A stretch of 44,539 nt of DNA from Phocaeicola_A sp964580305 (GTDB lineage Bacteria; Bacteroidota; Bacteroidia; Bacteroidales; Bacteroidaceae): assembly GCA_964580305.1 (NCBI GenBank), contig CAZOKL010000004.1, positions 1-44,539 of the forward strand. The letters are read 5' to 3'. Within the stretch, counting starts at the first letter, position 1. Each line of letters opens with the position of its first letter. The position numbers and the translations under genes were made by a program. Of the stretch, positions 1-7,824 are shown one piece after another. The notes beneath the pieces were generated by a model. It was not told the origin of the DNA. It searched no databases and saw only the letters and a list, made by a program, of their open reading frames with translations.

Positions 1-21
1 ATCAGAAACTGTTAAAACAAA

Positions 22-52
22 AATAAGGTGTAACTTATTGAGCTACACCCTA
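22..52 (-). terminator. Intrinsic terminator after dnaK
   Basis: Read on the minus strand, the stem GGTGTA/TACACC (arms at 44-49 and 27-32) is followed by a T-rich run (TTATTTTTGTTTT). It lies about 35 bases past the dnaK stop codon, so it most likely ends the dnaK transcript. The stem is short, but the T-tract is convincing. Confidence 0.65.
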
Positions 53-86
53 TTTACTATCATTAGTTATCGTTGTTTACCGATGC

Positions 87-1997
87 TTATTTCACTTCCT
101 CAAAGTCTGCATCTTGAACATTGTCGTTACCATTATTTCCACCTTGTCCAGCATTTGAACCTGAGCTTTGGGCATTCTGAGCACCGCCTTGTGCACCACT
201 CTGTGCATACATCTCAGCACTAGCAGCCTGGAAAGCAGCATTCAATTCACTCATAGCGGCATCACAAGCAGAAATATCTTGGGCTTTATGAGCTTCTTTC
301 AGCTTGTTCAAAGCAGCTTCAATCGGAGCTTTTTTGTCTGCAGGCAACTTATCACCCAAGTCTTTCAGTTGATTTTCAGTGGTGAAAATCATGCTGTCAG
401 CCTGATTCAATTTGTCCACTTTCTCACGCTCTTTTTTATCGGCTTCAGCATTGGCCTGGGCTTCTGATTTCATGCGTTCAATTTCTTCTTTGCTCAAACC
501 AGAAGATGCTTCAATACGAATGGCTTGTTCTTTACCGGTTGCCTTATCTTTGGCAGAAACTTTCAAGATGCCGTTGGCATCGATATCAAAAGTTACCTCG
601 ATTTGAGGCACACCACGACGAGCTGGAGCAATACCTGTCAAATTGAATTGACCGATAGACTTGTTTTGTGCCGCCATCGGACGTTCTCCCTGCAATACAT
701 GGATTGTAACCTCTGTTTGATTGTCAGTTGCCGTTGAGAATACTTCACTCTTCTTGCACGGGATTGTCGTGTTGGCATCAATCAGTTTCGTCATTACACC
801 ACCCATCGTCTCGATACCTAATGTCAACGGAGTTACATCAAGCAATACCACGTCCTTGATTTCATTTGTCAACACTGCACCTTGAATAGCGGCTCCGATA
901 GCAACAACCTCATCCGGATTAACACCTTTTGAAGGAACTTTACCGAAGAAATCCTCAACCAACTTCTGAACAGCCGGAATACGTGAAGAACCACCCACCA
1001 AGATGACTTCATCAATGTCTGCTGTCGTCAAACCAGCATCGCTGATGGCCTTTTTACACGGTTCCAGACATGCTTGAATCAAATTGTAGGCCAAGGCTTC
1101 AAATTTAGCGCGTGTCAAAGTCTTAACCAAGTGCTTAGGCACACCACCAACCGGCATGATGTACGGCAAATTGATTTCTGTCGTGGTGGAAGAAGAAAGT
1201 TCTATTTTTGCTTTCTCGGCAGCTTCTTTCAGACGTTGCATAGCCATCGGATCAGTTCTCAAGTCTGCACCCTCGTCGTTCTTAAACTCTTGAACCAACC
1301 AATCGATGATTACCTGGTCAAAGTCGTCACCACCCAAGTGAGTATTACCGTTGGTCGACTTCACTTCAAATACACCACCGCCGAAATCGAGGATAGAGAT
1401 ATCAAACGTACCACCACCAAGGTCGAAGACTGCAATCTTCATATCCTTGTTAGATTTGTCTACACCGTAGGCCAGAGCTGCTGCTGTCGGTTCGTTTACG
1501 ATACGCTTCACGTCCAGTCCGGCAATCTGTCCTGCTTCTTTAGTAGCTTGGCGCTGTGAGTCTGAGAAATATGCCGGAACTGTGATAACGGCCTCTGTCA
1601 CTTCTTGTCCCAGATAGTCTTCAGCCGTTTTTTTCATTTTCTGAAGAATCATGGCTGAAATTTCTTGCGGAGTATAAAGACGTCCGTCTATGTCAACACG
1701 CGGCGTATTATTCTCACCCCTTGCAACTTTATAGGGCACGCGTTCAATTTCCTTTTGAACCTGTTCATAGGTTTCACCCATGAAACGTTTAATGGAGTAT
1801 ATTGTACGAGTCGGGTTCGTAATAGCCTGACGTTTAGCCGGATCACCTATCTTACGCTCGCCGTCATTCACAAAACCTACCACAGAAGGAGTCGTGCGTT
1901 TGCCCTCACTGTTGGCAATTACTACAGGTTCATTGCCTTCAAATACGGCAACACATGAGTTTGTAGTTCCTAAGTCAATACCAATAATCTTTCCCAT
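87..1997 (-). CDS. dnaK: Molecular chaperone DnaK (Hsp70)
   Basis: DnaK is the cytoplasmic ATP-dependent Hsp70 chaperone that works with DnaJ and GrpE. The 636-residue protein is full length for the family. The N-terminal actin-like ATPase domain opens with the phosphate-1 motif IGIDLGTTNSCVAV. The second phosphate loop, FDLGGGTFD, and the adenosine motif, VGGSSRIP, follow. The interdomain linker VVLLDVTPLTLGIE sits near residue 390. The substrate-binding domain and helical lid come next, and a Gly/Gln/Asn-rich tail ends in DADFEEVK, matching the usual acidic EEV-type end. The gene stands alone: no dnaJ or grpE is adjacent in this window. Codon use is AT-leaning, as in the mmd and ser genes here, which fits high expression. 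No clear heat-shock operator was seen upstream. Confidence 0.98.
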   Translation of the reverse strand: MGKIIGIDLGTTNSCVAVFEGNEPVVIANSEGKRTTPSVVGFVNDGERKIGDPAKRQAITNPTRTIYSIKRFMGETYEQVQKEIERVPYKVARGENNTPRVDIDGRLYTPQEISAMILQKMKKTAEDYLGQEVTEAVITVPAYFSDSQRQATKEAGQIAGLDVKRIVNEPTAAALAYGVDKSNKDMKIAVFDLGGGTFDISILDFGGGVFEVKSTNGNTHLGGDDFDQVIIDWLVQEFKNDEGADLRTDPMAMQRLKEAAEKAKIELSSSTTTEINLPYIMPVGGVPKHLVKTLTRAKFEALAYNLIQACLEPCKKAISDAGLTTADIDEVILVGGSSRIPAVQKLVEDFFGKVPSKGVNPDEVVAIGAAIQGAVLTNEIKDVVLLDVTPLTLGIETMGGVMTKLIDANTTIPCKKSEVFSTATDNQTEVTIHVLQGERPMAAQNKSIGQFNLTGIAPARRGVPQIEVTFDIDANGILKVSAKDKATGKEQAIRIEASSGLSKEEIERMKSEAQANAEADKKEREKVDKLNQADSMIFTTENQLKDLGDKLPADKKAPIEAALNKLKEAHKAQDISACDAAMSELNAAFQAASAEMYAQSGAQGGAQNAQSSGSNAGQGGNNGNDNVQDADFEEVK

Positions 1998-2602
1998 AAT
2001 TGTATCTTTTTTTATTTATTATTATTCAAGTTAATTTGCTTTGAAGAAACACTTCGCTTATAACAAAGCAAATCGTGTGCCAAAGCCTTCAGACATATAA
2101 AAATCAGCAGCATATATTTTAATTATGGTATATACATACAGCAAATAAAACTTCCAAAGAGAAATGCTTGGCAGACAATATGACAAGATGTCAGCATAAA
2201 CCGAATCAGCTCACCCTTTAATGCGCGTCTTCCCGGGCTTCCTTTCCGCATCCGGCTACCCTCCTTTCCGCATCCGGCTACTCTCCTCTCCGTCCTCGGG
2301 CGGTCTCTACCCCCAACTTTGATGCCCTCTTCAGGGGCTGTCTGCAAGGAAAAATAAGGTTACAACTATCAGCCAATTCCATTTTGTGACCTTCGCCAAT
2401 TACACGATTAAAGACAAGCATCATAAGCATCGGAACATGTCGAACCGAGTGAGCGATATGTCCATTCGTTTGTAAACCCTTTACAATTAATATTATTTAA
2501 TATATAATCAGGTGAATATTATGAGTATTTGTGTAAGTTAGCATAACTTTTTCATTAATGATAAAATTTTTCATAACTATGTACCATAAAAAAATCAACA
2601 AG
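1998..2602. other. Non-coding stretch between dnaK and the lipoprotein operon
   Basis: About 600 bases without a credible gene, holding the divergent upstream regions of dnaK (minus) and the BACON lipoprotein (plus). The centre (about 2220-2340) is GC-rich with a tandem repeat; the flanks are AT-rich. No strict TAnnTTTG element was found in front of either gene. Short ORFs here have low-complexity translations created by the repeat. Confidence 0.6.
2240..2300. repeat. 22-base tandem repeat, two exact copies plus a decayed third
   Basis: The 20-mer TCCTTTCCGCATCCGGCTAC occurs at 2240-2259 and again at 2262-2281, a period of 22. A degenerate third copy (TCCTCTCCGTCC) starts near 2284. The core CTCCTTTCCG, or its complement CGGAAAGGAG, recurs in other intergenic regions of the window near 28036 and 37365-37392. 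Confidence 0.75.
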
Positions 2603-2974
2603 ATGAATCGAGTAATTTCGACTTTTTTAGTAGTAATGATGGCATCGGTATTTGCCGCAGGTTTTTTCACTTCATGCAGTGATGATGATGAAAACACATT
2701 GAGTGTAAGTACTCAAACACTTAACTTCACCTTACAGGGAGGAAGTTCGGACATAAACGTTTACAGCACGGGAAGCTGGTCGGTTGTTTCGAGTGAGAGT
2801 TGGGCGACAGCATCGCCTTCAGCAGGATCAGGCAATGGTGCGGTCACCATTTCAGTAAGTTCGTGGAGTGATACCGATGGAGAAGAAAGCCGTCAGGCTA
2901 CCATTACCATTAGCGGTGACGGTGGTTCTGTTGAGATAACGGTAAACCAATCTAATGACGAAAATTTCATCTAA
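2603..2974 (+). CDS. Small BACON-domain lipoprotein
   Basis: A 123-residue lipoprotein when read from the ATG at 2603; upstream in-frame ATGs at 2558 and 2579 are possible but give a poorer signal peptide. The start is a short basic n-region, a hydrophobic stretch, then FFTSC followed by SDDDE. That acidic run after the lipidated Cys resembles the Bacteroidota lipoprotein export signal, so surface display is likely. The rest is one BACON-type beta-sandwich: a leading LSVSTQTLNF strand, the SWSVVSSESWATASP core, an R-x-A-T-I-T-I strand and a final VNQS. BACON domains usually occur in larger carbohydrate-active or protease proteins, and a free-standing one suggests an adhesin or binding subunit. 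Its stop lies inside the next gene (20-base overlap), indicating translational coupling with the binding protein and the legumain fusion. Confidence 0.85.
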   Translation: MNRVISTFLVVMMASVFAAGFFTSCSDDDENTLSVSTQTLNFTLQGGSSDINVYSTGSWSVVSSESWATASPSAGSGNGAVTISVSSWSDTDGEESRQATITISGDGGSVEITVNQSNDENFI

Positions 2975-4001
2975 AACATTTTTCCTGCTGCTGCTTTTTG
3001 CCGCAAGCATGACAGCCGGATGCTCAGACTCCTATTTGGAAGAGGAAACAGTAGCAGAATCCGGCGGTGTAAGCGTGTATTGGGCTATTTCCCCCGAAGG
3101 AATCGGGGACATGGGATACAATGACATAGCCTATGCGGGCATCTGCATGGCAAGCGAACAGCATGGATTCAACTTGTATTTTTACCGACCGGACAGTGTA
3201 GAAGAAATATCCGGCAGGATAGAAGAATGGCTGCATGAACCACTCGCAAGCGAGGGTTCACGCAGCCTTTTCGTTTTGGCGGCATCCGAATATGAGGCTA
3301 CGGTACGATACTGTATGGAACAAGATTATTTCCCTCTGCCAGAAGGAAAAGACATTCTGTATTTTGAATACTTCGGCACAGACCTTCCGGTCTATACCTT
3401 CGGAATAATTACCGCAGGAGTGGCTTACCAGGCCGGATGCTTGTCCGACTACCTAGGATGCCGACCGGCCGTTGTGGCGGCGACCCTTTCCGACCCGCAG
3501 ACGGCGGTAGCCGCTGAAGCATTCAGTCTGGGAGCAAATCCTGACCAACCGGACGAGGTGCCGGTTATCATTCTGTCTGATGACTACACAGGTTTCGCCA
3601 TGGCCGATGAACTGTATGGTATGTGCCAAAGCCTGACCAGTGAATATGATTTCTTCTTCCCCTATGCCGGCGGCTCAGCCTTGGGCATGTATCGTTACAT
3701 GCGCGACTATTCGGGAGACTGGTTTGTGGTGGGTATGGACATGGATCAGTCTTATCTGGCTCCTAATATCCACTGTTCGATGATAAAAGACATCCATATC
3801 GCCATTTCGGAATGGATGGACAGCTACATGCAGGAAGAAGAAATACCGCAGCACAGCGTGTATGGCATAGAGAGCGGGTTGGTGCGGCTTTTGCCTTCCG
3901 AGGGATATGAACAACTGATAGAAGAAGTTACTGAAGCACAAGCCAACCGTTCCCTTGAAATAGAGAACCAATTCCTTAAAATACTCAGCGGCGATGATTA
4001 A
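2955..4001 (+). CDS. BMP/PnrA-like substrate-binding lipoprotein without an ABC transporter
   Basis: A 348-residue lipoprotein with a type II signal peptide ending in AGC (Cys23), followed by SDSYLEEE. The mature part reads as the basic membrane protein/PnrA (Med) family, periplasmic-binding-like folds that bind nucleosides in characterised members. Visible hallmarks are the N-terminal GIGDMGYNDIAYAGI segment, ITAGVAYQAGCLSDYLG matching the family's 'G.aAG.l' region, PYAGGSALGMYRYM, and VGMDMDQSYLAP followed by SMIKD near residues 255-280. No permease or ATPase gene is adjacent, so a role as a sensor or receptor is more plausible than import. It overlaps the BACON gene by 20 bases and the legumain fusion by 8. 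The ligand cannot be told from the sequence. Family call is fairly secure, function open. Confidence 0.8.
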   Translation: MTKISSKTFFLLLLFAASMTAGCSDSYLEEETVAESGGVSVYWAISPEGIGDMGYNDIAYAGICMASEQHGFNLYFYRPDSVEEISGRIEEWLHEPLASEGSRSLFVLAASEYEATVRYCMEQDYFPLPEGKDILYFEYFGTDLPVYTFGIITAGVAYQAGCLSDYLGCRPAVVAATLSDPQTAVAAEAFSLGANPDQPDEVPVIILSDDYTGFAMADELYGMCQSLTSEYDFFFPYAGGSALGMYRYMRDYSGDWFVVGMDMDQSYLAPNIHCSMIKDIHIAISEWMDSYMQEEEIPQHSVYGIESGLVRLLPSEGYEQLIEEVTEAQANRSLEIENQFLKILSGDD

Positions 4002-6162
4002 GCGGATTCGACGGATGGCTTTTTGCCTGTTGTGCAGCAGTCTGGTTACTTCCTGCCATGACAGGGACGGTATGTGGACGACGAATTACGGAGAAACATT
4101 AAGTGTACGCATTGCCGTGGTACTTCCCTTGTCCGACGTGCAGAAAGAACAGTACGAGGAAGCGCTCGAATGGGCATCCGAAAATATATCGCTGGCCACA
4201 TCTGCTTCTGCCAGGCAGGTATCAGTGGTGTATGAATGGTATGACGAGAATACCGAGGACATGACAGCACTGGCAGCCTCTTTGTGCGACAGAAGTGACT
4301 TAAATGCCGTAATAGGCCCTTATTCATCGGCTAAAACACAAGCCTTTGCCGCAGGTATCCGCAGCAGTCTGTTGCCTGTATTCACCATGAGTTCCTCAGA
4401 AAGCGTTATCCGCGAAAATATTCCGGCTGCGGATGAAGGCATATTCCTGTGGGCCATGCAGGAAGCAGACATCTCGCAATGCGAACTGCTTCTGACGCTG
4501 GCGTTGCGCAACGGTGCCAAACGGGTGTCCCTTTTGGTGAAAGACTCAGACCCTTACGGGCAAACCTTCCTCGACTGGTTCGGCTTTCAATCTTCAGAGT
4601 TGGGGTTGGAGAATGATTTGATTGAAATTTACACTGCCGACAATCTTGAAGAATGCATCCGTACCTGCCTGCAATCCGACAATACCGACGCACTGATAGC
4701 CGTACCTTCCACCGTTGACGAGGCGCATCTTATCATCGAGACCGAAATGAGTTTCCGGGAAGAAAGTCCGGATTGTCCGCTCATCTATTACTCGGACATC
4801 GCAATGAACCATACCGCTTTCGATGGCGAACCGGCCTCCGGCTCCACCGCTCAAGGTGTTTCGGTAATCGCCTCTCCGGAAAGCGGATTCGAAGTTGCTT
4901 TCAAGATACATTCCGGATTGGACTTGCTCAACATTGAGTCGCAAATCTACGATGCTGCAATGATTACCGCCATGGCTGCGTTCGATATGGAACTGCGGTC
5001 AGAAGAGGGAAGCGACTATTACGATGCCAACAACCTCATTTCAAGGAACCGCGCCATGAACCGGGCCATTTTGCGGGTAGTAGACGGACGGGAAGATACG
5101 GGAGGCGCCATGACCTGGCAAAAAGATGACATGTCGCAGACTTTTAAGGCAATAGAAAATGCCAGTTATCCGGATATCAGCGGGGCGAGCGGAGAACTTG
5201 ACTTTGACGAGCAGATACACACCAACGTATTGCATTCGGCTTATTGCCACTGGCAGTACTATAACGGCAACTTTCTGCGCATCAACTATATGACCTCTGA
5301 TGGCAGCCGCCGTACAGAATCTACCTTGGGTTGCTGGAACTGGATAACTACAGGCGGACAATCATTCGACAGTGACGGGAAATCTACCTATCCGACCTAT
5401 TCGCCGCTTGAAAGCCACAAGGCCGTGTTGATAGGGGCATCATACGCGTGGAGCAGCTACCGGCATCAGGCGGACGCATTGCACATGTATCGGATACTGA
5501 AAGATTTCGGTTTCACGGACGAAGACATTATTCTCATCATGGAAGACAACCTGGCATACCATGAGCAGAATCCCCTTCCCGGGAATATCCACACATCGGT
5601 AGGAGGTGACAATCTGTATGGTGACGACATAGAAACGGATTATAAACTCACTACGCTCAACGCGGAGCTGCTGGCGGATATCCTGACTGAAGAGTTGGAC
5701 TCAGATACTTGCACGAATGTGTTCCTGTACTGGTGCGGACATGGAAAGCAAGACAATCTGTACATAGGCGATAACCTGTTGGGAGCCGATGAGTTCTGTA
5801 ACATTCTGCAAACCATGTACTCTAACGGCAAGTACAGGAAATTGTTGTGCATGATAGAGGCCTGCTATGCCGGAAGCATGGCGCAAGTGTGTGAGGGCAT
5901 CCCCGGACTGCTGCTGTACACCGCTACAACTCCTTACGAAACTTCCAAAGCCGACAACTATGACACCTCTTTGTCCGTATATCTGACAAACCGTTTCTCG
6001 CGCTCCTTGCGGGAAGCTATTATGGAAACCCCTTCCCAAAGCCTGGTCAGCCTGTATTATGAATTGTATAACCATACGCCCGCATCACACGTGACTGTTT
6101 ACAACGCCGATTATTTCGGAAACCTGTACACGTCCGATATATCAGAATTCTTATTACCATAA
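3994..6162 (+). CDS. Legumain-family (C13) protease fused to a periplasmic-binding-protein domain, lipoprotein
   Basis: A 722-residue lipoprotein: signal peptide with lipobox VTSC, a receptor-family ligand-binding (Peripla_BP_6-like) domain over about residues 33-400 (IAVVLPLSD start, VIGPYSSAKTQA near 107), then a caspase-fold cysteine protease over about 470-722. The protease part matches legumain closely: SSYRHQADALHMYRI (human legumain NYRHQADACHAYQI), ILIMEDNLAYHEQNPLPG, the catalytic His583 in YWCGHG, and the catalytic Cys624 in IEACYAGSM. The His-Cys spacing of 41 equals legumain H148-C189. Arg490 and Glu622 correspond to two residues of legumain's Asn/Asp-specific S1 pocket; no clear counterpart of the third (Asp231) was found. 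The protein ends about 98 residues after Cys624, so legumain's C-terminal inhibitory prodomain is absent. It is translationally coupled to the binding-protein gene. Asparaginyl protease or transpeptidase activity is inferred. Confidence 0.85.
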   Translation: MIKRIRRMAFCLLCSSLVTSCHDRDGMWTTNYGETLSVRIAVVLPLSDVQKEQYEEALEWASENISLATSASARQVSVVYEWYDENTEDMTALAASLCDRSDLNAVIGPYSSAKTQAFAAGIRSSLLPVFTMSSSESVIRENIPAADEGIFLWAMQEADISQCELLLTLALRNGAKRVSLLVKDSDPYGQTFLDWFGFQSSELGLENDLIEIYTADNLEECIRTCLQSDNTDALIAVPSTVDEAHLIIETEMSFREESPDCPLIYYSDIAMNHTAFDGEPASGSTAQGVSVIASPESGFEVAFKIHSGLDLLNIESQIYDAAMITAMAAFDMELRSEEGSDYYDANNLISRNRAMNRAILRVVDGREDTGGAMTWQKDDMSQTFKAIENASYPDISGASGELDFDEQIHTNVLHSAYCHWQYYNGNFLRINYMTSDGSRRTESTLGCWNWITTGGQSFDSDGKSTYPTYSPLESHKAVLIGASYAWSSYRHQADALHMYRILKDFGFTDEDIILIMEDNLAYHEQNPLPGNIHTSVGGDNLYGDDIETDYKLTTLNAELLADILTEELDSDTCTNVFLYWCGHGKQDNLYIGDNLLGADEFCNILQTMYSNGKYRKLLCMIEACYAGSMAQVCEGIPGLLLYTATTPYETSKADNYDTSLSVYLTNRFSRSLREAIMETPSQSLVSLYYELYNHTPASHVTVYNADYFGNLYTSDISEFLLP

Positions 6163-6192
6163 ATCCTACCCGAACACCATACTAACACACCA

Positions 6193-6303
6193 CCCAGAGC
6201 TGACGCATTAAACACGATATCGACTTTTTTGCTTGATTTGCAAATGTGTCTAAATATCAGATTCTCTGAATATCAATGTTTTTAGTAATGCGTCAGCCCT
6301 GGG
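6193..6303. mobile_element. MITE-like element with 18-base terminal inverted repeats
   Basis: The left end CCCAGAGCTGACGCATTA (6193-6210) and the complement of the right end at 6286-6303 match at 17 of 18 positions. They enclose about 75 AT-rich bases with no coding potential. It sits between convergent genes (legumain fusion and efflux channel). The loop is far too long for an ordinary terminator, so a non-autonomous IS remnant is favoured. No clear target-site duplication was seen. Confidence 0.55.
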
Positions 6304-6414
6304 TTTCTCGTTTTATTCCCAAAGTGGAGTAAGAATTCTACCATCGCCCAAGGCGAACCGTACTCGTGTCCGCCTGCACACAGACGGTGCGCATCATCCC
6401 AGAGACACGCCAGT

Positions 6415-7791
6415 TCAGCCCGCGCCTCCCAGCGCATGATAGAGCCGTATCACCCCCTGAATTTCATCGTAACAGTCTTGTACGACCGTGAGCTGTGCCG
6501 ACAGCAAGGATTGTCGTGCCGTGATGACTTGCAGGTAGTTCACATCTGCCGAATGCTGCATGAGGAGCTGCGTGTCGTGCAGCGTGGCCGTGAGATGCTC
6601 CGCCTGACGGGTGTCGAGACGGATGCGCCGACGGGCCGTCTGCCACTGCATCAGTGCGTCGTTCACCTCATTACCTGCATCGAGCAGCGACTGACGGAAA
6701 GACAACAGGGCTTCCTGCTGCTGCGCTTTGGCTATCTTCAGGTTGGCAATGTTCTCACCTTTGTTGAACAACGGCTGCACCAGCGAACCGACAGCCGACA
6801 GCAACCAGGCGCCTGGATTGGTGATGGACGCACCTCCGCTGTTGGTCCACCCGGCCGAACCGCTCAGTGTGATGCGCGGATAGAATGCCGCACGGGCCGC
6901 ATTCGTCGCATAGAAAGACTGCATCAGCACGGCTTCCGCCTGACGGACATCGGGGCGACGCGCGAGCAAGTCGAGCGGGACGCCCACGCAGAGCGTGTCG
7001 GGGAAATGTTGCGCTGATATCGTGCCACGCTCCACGAAGTGAGACGTCTGCCCGAGAAACGAGCACAATGCGTTCTCCTGCTCCACAAGCTGTTGCTCCA
7101 ACGAAGCGAGCGACGACTCGGCCGCAAGCTGCGAAGCCCGGGCCTGGTTCAAGGTGGCGCGGTCGGCCTGTCCGGCACGGAGCAGGGCCTCCAACGCATG
7201 CACATATTCGTCCCAACTCTCCACCGTCTGGCGCGTGATGCTTATTTGCTCGTCGAGCATCAGCAGGGCATAATAGCTGTCGGCCACGGTGGCCACCACC
7301 TGTGTCTGCACGGCCTGCCTGTAGGCGTCGCTCGCCAGGAGGGCCGCACGAGCCTCGCGCTTGGCATTGGTCAACCTCCCGAAAAGGTCGATTTCCCACG
7401 AGGCGGACATGCCGATATTATAAGTCTGCTGGGGCTTCTTTCCGTCAAAACTACTGAGCGTACCCTCAGGCACGAGGTCGACCGAAGGCAGGTAGGCCAG
7501 CTTCGATTGTCGCAGCGTGGCCTGCGCTTCCTCCACCTGAAGGCGGGCCACTTGCAGGTCGGTGTTAGCCTCCAGCCCGCGGCGGATGAGGGTTTGCAGA
7601 TAAGGATCGGTAAACAGCTCCTCCCACGAAAGTGAAGCAATGGTCTGCGCCGTGTCGGGGCGCAAGTCGACCCGGTAGAGGCTGTCCAGCCCGGTGAGCG
7701 TCTCCGATGGACGCTCATACTTCGTATAGATGCCGCATGATGAGAGGCTTGCGGCAAGCGTAATTATCAGAACATTTCTTAATCGTTTCAT
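6415..7791 (-). CDS. RND efflux outer-membrane channel (OprM/NodT-type) lipoprotein
   Basis: A 458-residue TolC-family outer-membrane factor that gives the RND pump its exit duct. The signal peptide ends in SLSSC (Cys19), the lipoprotein type common in OprM/NodT proteins. The body contains two outer-membrane efflux repeats of helical hairpins: LIRRGLEANTDLQVARLQVEEAQA in the first half and ARRPDVRQAEAVLMQSFYATNAARAAFYPRI, the OprM-type signature, in the second. Length is normal for the family. It is the last gene of the adaptor-pump-channel operon and starts 33 bases after the pump's stop codon, as is common in Bacteroidota. The transported compounds cannot be inferred from sequence. Confidence 0.95.
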   Translation of the reverse strand: MKRLRNVLIITLAASLSSCGIYTKYERPSETLTGLDSLYRVDLRPDTAQTIASLSWEELFTDPYLQTLIRRGLEANTDLQVARLQVEEAQATLRQSKLAYLPSVDLVPEGTLSSFDGKKPQQTYNIGMSASWEIDLFGRLTNAKREARAALLASDAYRQAVQTQVVATVADSYYALLMLDEQISITRQTVESWDEYVHALEALLRAGQADRATLNQARASQLAAESSLASLEQQLVEQENALCSFLGQTSHFVERGTISAQHFPDTLCVGVPLDLLARRPDVRQAEAVLMQSFYATNAARAAFYPRITLSGSAGWTNSGGASITNPGAWLLSAVGSLVQPLFNKGENIANLKIAKAQQQEALLSFRQSLLDAGNEVNDALMQWQTARRRIRLDTRQAEHLTATLHDTQLLMQHSADVNYLQVITARQSLLSAQLTVVQDCYDEIQGVIRLYHALGGAG

Positions 7792-7824
7792 ACTTACGGA
7801 TGTGTCTGTTAATGACTATCAACA

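Noticed and set aside
2240..2300. Possible CRISPR array
   Set aside because: Only two full units, with 2-base gaps instead of spacers, and no cas genes in the window.
2123..2347. Minus-strand open frame of 74 residues upstream of dnaK
   Set aside because: The Arg/Gly-rich peptide is produced by the 22-base GC-rich repeat; no domain or ribosome-binding context.
3994..6162. Caspase (C14) or clostripain (C11) identity for the protease domain
   Set aside because: The HG and EAC motifs are shared across the clan, but YRHQADA, the NPxPG loop and the C-terminal SHVTVY region fit legumain specifically.
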